Assembly: GCA_013396755.1 (NCBI GenBank)
Contig: VWZF01002257.1
Location: 122,386-186,385, forward strand
DNA: 64,000 nucleotides
Reading direction: 5' to 3'
Source of the DNA: Sclerurus mexicanus
Taxonomy: Eukaryota; Chordata; Aves; Passeriformes; Furnariidae
The notes below the pieces were generated by a model, which ran no database searches, was not told the origin of the DNA, and saw nothing but the letters and a program-made list of their open reading frames with translations. The position numbers were made by a program, and so were the translations under genes. Positions 48,237 to 59,182 of this stretch are shown one piece after another; the stretch's first letter is position 1, and each line of letters starts with the position of its first letter.

Positions 48237-50208
48237 GACTCATTGCTGGTGGTTCAAGTGCCCTGGGCACCTTCCTTGGATGGAGTGGTGTGGGATGGAG
48301 GTTACACCACCGGGCATGTCCTCCTCTGCCTCACCACTGCCTTGTCCCCTTGTCCACGGTGGGGCAGGTTCAGGCAGGATGGTGTCTTTCACCAGAGCAC
48401 CTCCCTGAACCACTTTTCCCTCTGTGACCACAGCCACAGGAGCTCTGCCAGCTCGCTCTAGGGATCAGCTCCGTGTCCTCTCCCTCGGGCACAGCAGTTT
48501 GCCACATCTGCCCACTCGAGCCGTATCTTGGACAGCACAAGATGCTGGAAAGAGGGAGGAGAAGCCTCCAGAAATGCAGTTCAATAAAAGCAAAGTTGAG
48601 CAGCACAGCCCCTGCCTTAACCTTTTAAACTCTTTCTCCATCCCATTATTAGTGCAAATAGCAAGACCCCCCTGAGACACCACACGGGAGCTGAGCTCTA
48701 GACCTAAGCTTGCTCTCCAGGGAAATAAACCCAGCTCTCCTGCTTTCCTCGGGGAGGGCTGAATGAACATCCCTACCCCAAGGAGAGGGAAAATGGGCAT
48801 TTTCTCCATCTCCCCTTCCTCTTGGTCCTGCTTGAGCCTCTCCATCCCTGAACTTCTCTCTGAAGGGCATCACTTTTGTTATCCCGTCCAGGGGGAAACC
48901 TGCATCTCCTGCTTCCCTTAAGTCCTGCTTTAGTCCCCACGCTGCCAGGATGGTTTATCCTGGAAAACCTGGAACTGTGACCAAAATAAGGCATCCTTTC
49001 TGGCCCATGCAGACCAAGCCAATGAACTCAGTAGCGTTGGGGGAACACTAGTCAGCTGAGTGTCCACAGCTGTCCCTGTGCCCCTGACCCTGCTCCTCAG
49101 GCTTGGTTCAGCCATGTCCATCTGAAGGTATCAGACGTCTGCACAGACTGGCAGATACGAGGCAGGATTCCATGGATACCCAGCTTTCCTGGAGCATCAC
49201 TGGGAGGACGTATAGACCCCCCCAGGGGCCTGGACACCCGTGCACCAGTGACTGAATTGAGCTTTGAGTGTCTTTCCCCAAATAGAGAGACCCAGGATTC
49301 ACTTCAATCACCCAAAATTTGCAATGCACCTTCTCCCTTCCCTCAGGTAATGAGATCCTGAGCTGGTATGGGTTCAAATTCTTCATTATTCAGTGAGGCA
49401 ACCAAAAAGAAGTTGTTGTGGCTCTTTTATTTCCTTAAATAAGATTTTACATCTTTGGGTAAAAGCTGAGGAAGAGCATCCAGACATAACAGGATTGATC
49501 CCAAGGACAGTTTTCCCCAGGACAATCCAGGTCCTTTCACCTGGTAAAAGACAACTTTTAAAACCATTATTTCGATGTTATCCACTTCCCATGGTCCAGT
49601 TTTGGCCAATCCAAGGCACAGCCTAAGAAAGAATACAATGAAGGAGGGGAATAAAGGTTTAGAAGAAAATCTAGGATGACACCTGGACAAAAGCATCTTT
49701 CTAAAAGCTCAAGTCCATGGGAGCAACACTCCCAAAGGAAGAGATGAAAGTGCGTTGTTAAGCCTTGTTGAATCATCCGTAGGGGACGGGCTAGAGACAG
49801 GAATTGGATGAGCCTACTGATGGACCAGGGATGGAGAAATTATATCCCCATGGTAACACAAACTTGTTCAAACCTGGGAAAAGTGACCAAAAATAATTCA
49901 ACCTTGGGAACTGCAAATGGTCACGTCCGACTGACGCCGTAGAGCTGTGCCGAATAAAACCTACACAAACTCCCTCCCCCAGGAGCACCCAACCCTTGGG
50001 CTGAGAGGTTTAGGAGCAGCTCTTTCGGAGCACAGTGAGTGGGATTTGGGGGGTCAGTGCTTCTCCAAGGGGGTCTGGGGTTCCCAGAGGGAGGACAACC
50101 TTGTCATCTCCTCCATACCGTACGCCGGGACACGATTCCGATGCGCAACAGGGATGGTGGGTAAAAGGCACCTCTTTAACAGCCCTTTCCTCTCCCCCAC
50201 CCTTCCAG
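48237..50208. other. Non-coding DNA directly upstream of LZTS3 coding exon 1
   Basis: Presumed to lie in the 5' intron of LZTS3, because coding exon 1 starts at an acceptor. I see no other exon that I can defend. Confidence 0.5.
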
Positions 50209-50247
50209 TGCCACTGACCTGTGCCTCCACCTCACCTCTACGCTGCC
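50209..50247 (+). other. LZTS3: 5' UTR portion of LZTS3 coding exon 1
   Basis: The segment follows a pyrimidine-rich acceptor ending at 50208 and leads to the ATG at 50248. The frame stays open upstream through a GTG at 50221, but the ATG sits in a strong Kozak context (gctgccATGg) and the peptide from it matches the family N-terminus (M-A-x-L-x-T-L-P), so translation is placed there. Confidence 0.7.
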
Positions 50248-50697
50248 ATGGCCACGCTAGACACACTGCCCGCCCTGAGTGACCCGACCTACCCCAGCCC
50301 GGAGAACTTCCACGGCTTCGCTCCCCGCCCATCCCGCACCGCGCCCCGCAGCGCCATGGGGAGCGTGGGCAGCGGAGTGGCCAACGACCAGGAGTTTGCC
50401 ATGAAGAGCGTGGGCACCCGGACGCAGGGCAGCGGCCGGCAGGGTGAGGGCTCCCGCAACGGCTACTCCACGCGGGAGATCTCCGCCCGCTACTCGGGCG
50501 AGGAGAAGACCTACAAGACGGAGAAAGTCTCCAACTCCCTCTACATCAACGGCGACCTGCGCAAGAGCGAGAAGGTGAAGATGGACATCTGTGGGAACGT
50601 GACCACCAACAACGAGAAGAACCTGCCGCCTCCTCCCCAGTACCGAGAGCCCGGTAACCCACCAAAGATATTGCCAATCTCTGGCAAACTCGACCAG
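50248..50697 (+). CDS. LZTS3: LZTS3 coding exon 1 (residues 1-150)
   Basis: This exon encodes the N-terminal 150 residues of LZTS3/ProSAPiP1, a postsynaptic-density scaffold. I recognise the family from the start (MATLDTLP), the block MGSVGSGVA followed by QEFAMKSVGTRT at residues 37-58, the CGNV motif, and PPQYREP with GKLDQ near the exon end. All are LZTS3-type; the paralogs LZTS1 and LZTS2 differ here. The region is rich in Ser, Pro and charged residues and is predicted disordered. The exon ends CAG|GTGAGA in phase 0. Met37 (codon at 50356) also has a strong Kozak context and aligns with the N-termini of LZTS1 and LZTS2. Without splicing, the frame would run on to a stop at 50865. Exon base composition is clearly more GC-rich than the flanking intron. 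Confidence 0.95.
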
Positions 50698-52199
50698 GTG
50701 AGACCCTCCACGTCCTGGGGCTGCTTGATGACCACGGCACAGCCCCGAAAACACTGGCCAGGGAGCCTTGGGCAAATCCTGGCAGATAGTCCAGTTGTTA
50801 CTCTGCACATCTTACGTACAGATAATATAGTTCTTATCACTTTCAGGGGGATTGTTAGTTCTTGAGGAACCCAAGAGCATGATCACGAGTATTCCACAGT
50901 GAAATTTCCAGCTCATTTAAAGCAATAATTAAGTCACTGGCTATTCCAACCTCCCCAAGATGCTGTGCCTGCCTCCCTGAGGGGTGGGGAGGGAGCTGGA
51001 GTTGGCTTTTGTTTCATTAGGTCCAGCATGTGAGTCCCACTCATGTTTTGTACCATTTATAGGCAATCTCCAGCCGCCCACTGCCACCTAAAGCTGTGGC
51101 TTGAAAGCGGCTCTGAGCATCTGCTCAAAAACCCATGTGAGGGACAAGCTGGCAAGGCATGAAACTATCCCTGTAAACATGGTCACCCATCCCAGCCCTG
51201 TCCTCGTGGCTCACGTTGGCTTCAGGGAGCAAAATCTCCCAGGCCTGGGGGAGCAGAGCCCCAGAGCCAGCCGTGTTTTATGTCACCTGCCGCTCTGCTC
51301 CAGTGACTTCCATAATTTGTGTCCGCTATTATTTCTGCAGCCTCTGGTGGCCTTTTGTCCCGGGGTTGTTAATCCACAGGCTCGCCTAGTCCATCTCGGT
51401 CTCACAGGGGTTTTGGTCTCCTGCCTGCTCACCAGGGCTCCTTCTGTTTCTCCCGGAAGGCACTTCCAAAACATCTTTGATTCCTCTGGTTTAATTCTCA
51501 CCTAAAACCCAACGTGCAGCAGGGGATACTGAACCCCATTTCGAGGGAATTTTGTTTCTGTAGGTGCGTTGACTGGGCTAGGAATGTGGAAGGTTTTAAG
51601 ATCCTTTCTAAATCCCCATGGTCCATTTTCTCCCCTGCGTCACTTAGGCCCACAGAAAACACAAATGTTCAAGCGAAGAGCAGCCTCAGCGTGCTCCTTG
51701 CCTGGAGTCGTTGCTGGGGTCGCATCTCCTACCTGCTCCCATCGGAGCATGAGGTCCACACAGGAAGAGGTCGCTCCCAGCAGGAGGGAAACGTGATGAT
51801 CCTGGGGCAAAACAGCGGCTAATCCAAGGGTTGAATTCAGTTTTCAGCAACAGGGCGATGCGCCCTCAAGGCTAAGAGTCCTTCAAAATACAATCAGCCG
51901 AAGTCAGAGGTGTCTTGATCAGGTTTAGTAGGCAAGTGGCAGCCCCAGGAGCATTCTGGGGGGGAAATCACGCAGATTTGCGGTGAGCCAAGAGTGTTTT
52001 CTTTCATTCGGCACAAGGGAAGACCTACCAGTGACCACAGGCCGCTCGTGCACAACCCCAAATGGCCCAGGGTGTGAGGAGGTGTAACATGAGGTGACGC
52101 AACCCCAGCAGCCCCACCCTGTGCCGATGTGTCTCTTTTTGCTGTGTCGCTGCCGAGCCTCCTGCTGTGTTTGATGCGTGCTCCTTTTTCCTTTTGCAG
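50698..52199 (+). other. LZTS3: LZTS3 intron 1
   Basis: A phase-0 intron of 1502 bp with a GTGAGA donor and an acceptor tract ending TTTTGCAG at 52199. I see no convincing alternative coding exon and no clear CR1 copy in it. Confidence 0.9.
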
Positions 52200-53030
52200 A
52201 GCAATGAGCCCTTAGTTAGACCCTCAGCCTTTAAACCAGTAGTTCCTAAAAACTTCCATTCCATGCAGAACCTCTGCCCGCCGCAGAGCAACGGGATGAC
52301 AGAGAACAGGAAGAGCTTGAACCACGCCAACAGCAATAGCCCGTCCGCACCCAAGAGCGGGCTCGACAAGGGCAGCCTTAACAGGACTACAAACCAAGGT
52401 GGGGGGCTCTCGGATTCGGGGCGCAACTCCCTAACGAGCCTGCCCACCTACGGGACGGGCTACAGCCAGCACGTGGGGCCCATGAGCGCCTCCACCAGCC
52501 ACATCAACCGCATCGGCACCACCTACGTGGAGAAGAACATCGTGGGATACAACGGGATATCTACCTCAGACAGCGGGCGGTCCTCGAGCAAGAGCACCTC
52601 CTCCTTCAGCAGGCTGAACCATCTCAACGAAACGATGCCTTTCCACTCGCCTTCCACGGATGACATCATCCAGGACCTGGAAGACCGGCTGTGGGAGAAG
52701 GAGCAGGAGGTCCTCCAGATGCGGAGGAACCTGGACAAGAGCGAGGCGGCCATCTTCCAGGTGTTCGAGGAGAAGCAGAAGATCTGGGAGAGGGAGATGG
52801 AGGACCTGAGGCAGAACTACGCCAACAAGTTGCAGCAGGTCTCCAAAAAGGCGCAGCGGGCTCAGCAGGCTTTGCAGCTCCAAATTTTCAAGCTCCAGCA
52901 GGAGAAAAAAAAACTCCAAGATGACATGGGACAACTCCTCCAGCAGCGGGAGGAGCTGGAGAAGAAGTTTGTGGCTTTCAAGAAGGAGCAGGCTGAGTTT
53001 CTCCCAAAGATTGAAGAGACCAAGTGGGAG
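52200..53030 (+). CDS. LZTS3: LZTS3 coding exon 2 (residues 151-427)
   Basis: This exon encodes residues 151-427. It opens with the family block EPLVRPSAFKPVVPK (about 153-167) and NFHSMQNLCPPQ, then a Ser/Asn-rich stretch, the hallmark LSDSGRNSLTSLPTY (220-234), STSHINRIG (about 248-256) and DSGRSSSKS (about 274). From about residue 305 (DDIIQDLEDRLWEKEQEV) it becomes a charged heptad-rich coiled coil running to the exon end at ETKWE. In mammals this coiled coil mediates self-association and partner binding, including SPAR-family RapGAPs. The exon has 277 codons exactly, is phase 0 at both ends and ends GAG|GTAAGA. Its opposite strand is also open, which reflects coding bias only. Confidence 0.95.
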
Positions 53031-53438
53031 GTAAGAGCCTTGTTGTAGCAGACCTTGGGTGAGGTTTCCATCAAGGGTTCTGGGAGCCCAAAGTTCTTTC
53101 CACGTGCCCTAAGTGGACCCAATAGATGATGGCTGTGGGTTGGTGGCCTCCAGGTAACAGATGACACTTGTCACTTCATTTGTCTGAGTCCCAAACCTGT
53201 TGTTTTCCACTCAACTAAAATAAGCTCAACTTTCCGCACACACCTCCTGTGCTGGTTAATTTGACTTCACAGTGTGGTCACTCCAACTTGTGACACTCAA
53301 ACCCAGTCTCAGGGAACACAACTCTTTCCATACAGGTATTTGTGCCTACCAAAACCAGGTTTAAGTCTATTTTAATTAAATTCTTGCAAGATCTGTGTTT
53401 GGGCAAACCTTGAAACCGCTTTTCAAATATTTGAGCCT

Positions 53439-53454
53439 TTTTTTTTTTTTTTTT
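53439..53454. repeat. Poly-T tract in LZTS3 intron 2
   Basis: A long T run within the intron, not adjacent to a good acceptor. Confidence 0.85.
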
Positions 53455-53700
53455 AAACTGAAGATAAAAAGCAACCGAGCTGAAAATGATATCGATAGCC
53501 AAGTCTGCCTCATGCTTTCCATTGCAACACGCTGTTTTCAGTTGCTAGTAAGTTTATCTCTCATAAAAGGCTGAAAGGCAAATTCCTCTTTCTAGTTCTC
53601 CTGTTGAGTCCTACATAATTTTTTCCTACTGTTTCTATTTTTGGAACATTTTATCCAAGTCTGTTTGTATAGCCAGTGCTAACATACCCTTTTTTTTCAG

Positions 53701-53709
53701 CTTGATCAT
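53701..53709 (+). other. LZTS3: Candidate 9-nt in-frame microexon of LZTS3
   Basis: An excellent acceptor (TGCTAAC branchpoint-like motif, a run of T, CAG ending at 53700) is followed nine bases later by a donor-like GTGAGG. The nine bases (cttgatcat) would add Leu-Asp-His between KWE and VCQ without shifting the frame. The -1 base is T and +6 is G, so the donor is not perfect. The frame also stays open beyond it to a TGA near 53853, so a longer alternative exon is possible. A decoy site is equally plausible. Confidence 0.25.
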
Positions 53710-53982
53710 GTGAGGAATTTTAATCCTTCCATGGGACTGGCTAGGAACTTTAAATTTATTGAGTGCAGAGGGGAAAATGTAGCTCTAGAATCAAGAAGAG
53801 CCTCTTCTGCTAATGCTGATGGGAAGTCAATGAAGCTGGGATTAATTAGGCTCTGAAATGCGCCGTTTGCAGGTGGTCAGCAGAGTTTAGTAGAGGCTTG
53901 TTGCAAAGTCTCTAAAGATACATCCCAGACCAAGGAGCCTGCGTTGTCCCTCCTGTGGTCACCTGCTCTGCCCAGGTCTGTT

Positions 53983-54115
53983 AAGGGACCTGAAAGACCA
54001 TCTCATTCCAAGCCCGTACCATGGGCAGGGAGACCTTTCACTAGATCAGGTTACTCCAAGCCCCATCCTTGAAGCCTTGAACACTTCCAGGGTTCTTCAG
54101 GAGTCTTTGGGAAGG
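53983..54115 (-). mobile_element. CR1 LINE 3'-end fragment in LZTS3 intron 2
   Basis: 'agggacctgaaagaccatct', 'cattccaagcccgtaccatg', 'ggcagggagacctttcacta' and 'gatcaggttactccaagccc' follow the CR1 order in reverse. It is old and antisense to the gene. Confidence 0.85.
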
Positions 54116-54575
54116 AAGGCATCATAGGATGAGTAAGTAACATCATCCTGTCCTACTCTCCCAGTGCTCAGGGAGAGTCTTGGTGGTCTCTGGGTCTGAG
54201 ATGTTTCTGTCTCAGGCTTGTTCAAGGTTCAGATGCCACTGAGATCAGTGGGAAAACTCCTGCTGAGAGCAGAGGGTTTGAGGTCGAGCACCACAGGTTT
54301 GTGGTTGGGTGAGTAAGACAAATCCAAAGAGGGAAGCGTCGCTGTGTCAACACTGGAGAGGTCCACAGCACTTGGCTTGGACAACTCCAGCTGGGAACAG
54401 CATCAGGTCCTGAGAGCCAGGACAAAACACAGATGTGGGGACAACTTTCAGGTCTTTGGCATGGTCTGGGTCCTGGTGAAGGCTGGCACTCAGCCCTTGA
54501 GCAGGGTGTTTTCACAAGCAGGGGTGGTGGCTCCCCGCTGCCATCCCCCAAAGCTCACGGGTGCTCTTCCCACAG

Positions 54576-55286
54576 GTGTGCCAGAAGGCAGGTGAGATCT
54601 CCCTGCTCAAGCAGCAGCTGAAGGACTCCCAGGCAGACGTCTCCCAGAAGCTGAACGAGATCGTGGGGCTGCGCTCGCAGCTCAAAGAAGGCAAGAACTT
54701 CCTGCGGGAGAAGGAGGAGCAGATCCTCACCCTGAAGGACTCCTACAGCTCCAAGAGCGTCAACCTGGAGATCTGCGAGGGCGAACTGCAGCGCAAGATG
54801 AGCGAGGTGCAGGTGCTGAGGGAAAAGCTGAACCACTGTGAGCTGGAGGTCTCCGGCCTGAAGCGGACACTTGCCAGCATGGGACCGCCGGCGCCTTTCG
54901 GGGGCGACCTGGGCGAGAAGCTGCGGGACCCACTGGCCTGCGAGAGCGACGAGGCCAAGATGCAGCGGCAGAGCGAGGACAGCGTGAACACCCTGCGGAA
55001 GGAGGTGGAGCGGCTCCAGACGGAGCTGAAGCTGGAGCGGCAGCAGCGGGAGCAGCAGGTGATGGACTTCGAGGAGGAGCGGCGCACGTGGCAGGAGGAG
55101 AAGGAGAAGGTCATCAAGTACCAGAAGCAGCTGCAGCTGAACTATGTGGAGATGTACCAGAAGAACCAGCTCCTGGAGCACAAGGTGAACGAGATGAACA
55201 CCAAGGCCACCAGCCCCCCGCACACCGAGGAGAAAAAAACGTGGACTCCCTCCAGGCTCGAGAGAATAGAGTCCACCGAGATCTGA
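54576..55286 (+). CDS. LZTS3: LZTS3 coding exon 3 (residues 428-663 and stop)
   Basis: The last coding exon encodes residues 428-663 and a TGA at 55284. It starts with the core Fez1/LZTS signature VCQKAGEISLLKQQLKDSQ and continues as coiled coil with regular leucine spacing. A less helical linker rich in Gly and Pro (about 530-545) and the conserved ACESDEAKM block (548-556) follow, then a second coiled coil through EKEKVIKYQKQLQ and YVEMYQKNQ. The tail EEKKTWTPSRLERIESTEI closes the protein. The last three residues, T-E-I, form a class I PDZ ligand; in mammals this end of ProSAPiP1 binds the Shank3 PDZ domain. The total of 663 residues is near the mammalian length. I see no frameshift or premature stop. 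Confidence 0.95.
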   Translation: MCQKAGEISLLKQQLKDSQADVSQKLNEIVGLRSQLKEGKNFLREKEEQILTLKDSYSSKSVNLEICEGELQRKMSEVQVLREKLNHCELEVSGLKRTLASMGPPAPFGGDLGEKLRDPLACESDEAKMQRQSEDSVNTLRKEVERLQTELKLERQQREQQVMDFEEERRTWQEEKEKVIKYQKQLQLNYVEMYQKNQLLEHKVNEMNTKATSPPHTEEKKTWTPSRLERIESTEI

Positions 55287-58200
55287 GGGGGGACCACCAC
55301 GACACAACGTGATTTTTTATTGCTGTGCATGTACTACCTACTCAAGCCAGTGATCTTCCGAAGGATAATACACTACCACTCTCTACTTCTGTGCTCTGTA
55401 GGTAAAGCAACTGTGGATGTGCGTCGGTTTTCTATCGATAATGCGACATCTCTTTTGGGTTTCTCCCCCCAGCACAGCTGGTGAGGGTCAATTGGCTCTT
55501 CTGTAATCTGCCATGACTGTTATTTTGCTAGAGGCTGCCACCCCCTCTTCTCCAACTCACCCCTCCTCGGCTGGTTGTTTTGGAGGGTCGTATTTGGTTT
55601 CTTTGGTTTTCCAAGCATTTATGTGCAGCAAAACAGTTCCAAGTGGCAGGTTTGTTGTTGGGGTTTATTGGGTTTTTTCCAGGACATTTTTTAGCCACAT
55701 TGGCTAATTGAGCAAAGCTCTCGGGATCACGAGCAAACTCACTGTTCTGCATCGAGTATCCTGTCTAGACGATGGTCTTGGTGAAGTCAGTGGGAGGTTG
55801 GCCACTGATTTCAGTGAAACCAGACATATCTCTATCAGATGACTCCCTCTTGCCAGCCCATGGCTACCAAGAGGTTAGGACATCCTTGAGGAGCAGGATG
55901 AGCCTGTCCTGGTAACAGAAGCCAACAAGGAATGATCTCCCAGCAGGAGCCTCTCTGGAGGCTCAGCCAAGCTGTGTTTTCATTTCCTTGTAGTTTCCTT
56001 CTGCAGTTCCACTCCTCTCCTGGGTTGTGTCCAACCCTGGGAGCAGAAATACTCTCCCACCTCTGCCTTGGTCCCCTTACTCTTGCTATATACCCAAGCT
56101 GGCTACAGCAAGACAAAAGCTTGGCAATCCAAGCTAGTTCCCCTTCCCAAGAGCCCTCTTACTTCCCAAAGTCAATGGGATCAAGGTTTGGGGAAGCCTC
56201 CAAACCCGTGGGATGTTTATGCAACCTGAAGCTTTACCAATTTGCCCCCAATACTGGGCAGTTGTGCCACCCTGTCCCCAAACGAGTGACGCTTTGGGGC
56301 ACTCTCTTGGTCCAGGTTCTACTTAAAAACAGCGTCCAAGCCTCACTCAGGAGTTGCAGGGGGCACATCCCAGCTGGATTCCAACGGGGCGAGCGCCAGC
56401 CTTCAGTACAGCCATTCCAAACAGCAGCCACAGCCATCCCACGTGGCATCACATATTCCAGGGATGGACATAACACAGGCCTAGCTTAAGAAAACACTCA
56501 GCTACTAATTCTGAGCACGAATGGAGGGAAGATGCTTAAGATCACGCAAGTGCTTATGCCCTGGCAGAAAATTAACCAAATCCTACGTGCGCAGTCACAC
56601 GGGCAGCAAAACCCGGCTCTCAGCTGGAGAACGTGGGCAAAGCGGGCTCAGTTCTCCCTTTCACAGATGCTTTTTTTTACCGTGATTCACGCTAAAGGGA
56701 AGAAAAACGTTGCCAAGTGGAGTTTGCACAGACTGGGCAGTGGCCAAAGGATCAGCGTGAGTGGGAATTTTGGCTCTTTGTCCTAGGGAGAAGGTAGAAG
56801 AACAAAGTTAGAATTAGCACTGGGACACCTTGGAATGTCTGTGAGGTGACTCCGGGGAGAGTTTGGCCAGCTCATATTCCATGTGCATAAGAAAGAAGAA
56901 CCTCAGGGCGTTGAAGGGCTGAAGACCTTCCAAGCAAAAGCCCTGAACCTGCACATTTTCCATGCTCCCTTTCCCAAAAGCTCCCGTGTTCATCGCAAGG
57001 TCTGACCTTCCATTTGGGAACAAACATTGTTGTGGCGAGCTCCAGACTGAGCAAAGAGAGAGGAGGCTGCAGTTAGTCCCACCAACCAAGGTCATCAGAC
57101 AGTGCTGCTGGCCAGGAGCTGTTGGTGGCTGGCAGAGGTCCCTGGAGCTGTGGAAAATGGAGATGGGCAGCAACACCAGGGCATTTCAAGACCCCAGTTG
57201 ATGGTTCCTGTCTTTTCCCACCACTCCTGCCCATGTCTTTGGAGCTGGAGGAAGACATAACTCATCAGCCTGGAAAACACCAGCTCAGGCTGAGCCCCTA
57301 TCCCAGGACCAGCCATAAGAGGTGAACTAGGTCAGGTCTGACTCCTCATGGGTGTGGAGAGGAGTCCCAGAGCGACTGAGCTTCCAGGATCTGCTGTTGA
57401 GGAGCTGCACACAATTCCTTACGGCATTAACACTCAGGAGCCATGGGCACTGGCATCACCCTGTGGGACACCTCCTCACCAGAGCTGCTTCCCAATCCAT
57501 GGGTGGGAGAAGCCGGGGCTCGTGTGGCCTCCCCACGCTCCTGGGCCCAGCCAGCAGCAGTCAGGTTTGCCCCATCATCCTTTCCCTCGATCTCTTTTGC
57601 AGCGGGACCAGGAATGAGAGTGTCTTGATGGATCCATTGAAACCCGGAGGCACACGGGGGTGCTGGACTGCCCAGGGGCCCGATGGCCTCCCAGCGCATC
57701 CATCAGGGACCGCTTGGCATGGAGCAGGAGTGGCGAGGAGAGGCTTTTCACCCTGGAGGAGGAAAGGGCCACTCCCTTCACGTTCTTCTTCACTGCATCA
57801 CTTCGATCGAGAGTTTCGGTCCAGATCTGAGCGACCTCAACTGTGGACGTTCCCTGGCTGACAGAGCCTTGCAGACACCCACTAAGACACTCTGCTGCTG
57901 CTGCTGGTGGTTTTCCCTCTCTTGGGATTCACCCAGGATCCCCCAAGCCCTCGGCTGTCCTTCAGAAACCATGCCCCTGTGCTCTGGTGACGTAAAATCC
58001 AGCTGGTTTTGCCAAGTTCCCCAGCCAAAGCGCCACAGAGGATTCCTGGGCTTCGGGATTGCTGCCCACAGCTGGATGCCCTGCCCCCCACTACATCCTC
58101 TCCCCTGTGCCAGCCCTCTGCTCGGCAGAGATGGAGCACCATGATGGTGGCACACCTGGGTTCTTGTTGTTTGTGCCCAGGTGGGAGCTCACCTGACCCC

Positions 58201-59176
58201 TTTCCAGGTGTTAATGCTTTCACACAGTGACTGGATGAAGTCTCCCATCGCAAACCAGGTCTGTGTTGAGGCTCTGGGGTCTCAGCCTTGGGGTAGAAGA
58301 GCCAAAGAGTGCCAGATTGGCATTTTGGTGACACAGCCTGGGAGTGGCCAAGGAGGCTGGCATGTCCCTTAGAGGCTCAGGTAGGGCTGATAAAATGTTC
58401 CTGTCCCATGAAACTCCACGAAGAGTTTGGCCTTGACCACGACCCAGCTGTTTCCTCCACCTTGGAGCTAATGGAATTCCGTGGGATATCCCGGCTCGTG
58501 TGCAATTCTCCAAGTCCTGCCCTCAAAATCCTCTCTAACTTGCCACTGGCCACCACCACAAGCTGTGGCCATGAGGGTGTCAGGTCACTCGCCCACACGT
58601 GGGGCCCACAGACATTAGAGATGCTCTGGAATGCCTGACACGTGGGGCTGGGCAATACAATCCAAGATCTTTGGGAGAGCCAGGCCAGTGGTGGGAAGTC
58701 CTGGAGCAGCGCTGGTGTCACACCATCCCCACGCACGCAGCCGAGTCACGCCCCAGGCGTGGCAAACAGAGGACACTGATCAGCTCCAGAGCCTTCCATC
58801 CCTGAGGATGTGGGCTAAGCAGGCTGTCCTGGTGCCAGGGAAGCTCTTAGCCCTCGCTAGGAGCAGCTTTGCTCCATCACCATCCCCAGGTTGGCTGCTC
58901 TCGCTGCCAGACGCTGACACCGCTCAGCTAATTCCAGCATGCCCATCTCACCCCGAGGGTGAAGCCACAGCCGTGGCACGTTGTTGTGCCTCACACAGTC
59001 CCACTGAGCTTCTGCCACTGTCTCACGGCGCCGTTCCTGCTGTCACCATGCCGGGGGAGAGCCCTCACCTCCGGGTTTCCGCAGAGGAATAATCCCATTG
59101 TTGCTCTTCAGGCTGCTGCGTTCCACAGAAGGAAGTACTTGGATGTAAAGAAGAGCCCGGGTCTGTAGGTTCAGCG

Positions 59177-59182
59177 ATTAAA
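59177..59182 (+). terminator. LZTS3: Possible alternative poly(A) signal ATTAAA
   Basis: The common variant ATTAAA is followed by a moderately GU-rich stretch. It could produce a 3' UTR of about 3.9 kb. The match is weaker than the signal at 62670. Confidence 0.25.

Larger units (their letters stand above)
53031..54575 (+). other. LZTS3: LZTS3 intron 2
   Basis: A phase-0 intron of 1545 bp with a GTAAGA donor and an acceptor ending CCCACAG at 54575. It holds a poly-T tract near 53439-53454, a strong internal acceptor-like site ending at 53700 (a TGCTAAC branchpoint-like motif, a T-tract, then CAG), and a degraded CR1 3' end at about 53983-54115. Confidence 0.9.

Noticed and set aside
50221..50247. 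GTG-initiated extension upstream of the LZTS3 ATG
   Set aside because: A vertebrate gene would use the strong ATG at 50248, which matches the family N-terminus.
52566..52934. Minus-strand leucine-rich frame opposite LZTS3 exon 2
   Set aside because: It is the antisense shadow of a coiled-coil exon rich in CTG, GAG and CAG codons.
50248..55286. Assignment to LZTS1 or LZTS2 instead of LZTS3
   Set aside because: The N-terminal blocks (MATLDTLP, QEFAMKSVGTRT, PPQYREP, NFHSMQNLCPPQ) and the RIESTEI tail are LZTS3-type; LZTS1 and LZTS2 differ in these places as I know them.
54555..55307. 250-codon minus-strand leucine-rich frame opposite LZTS3 exon 3
   Set aside because: Same cause: antisense of Glu/Gln/Lys/Leu-rich coding sequence. 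The plus-strand product is clearly LZTS3.
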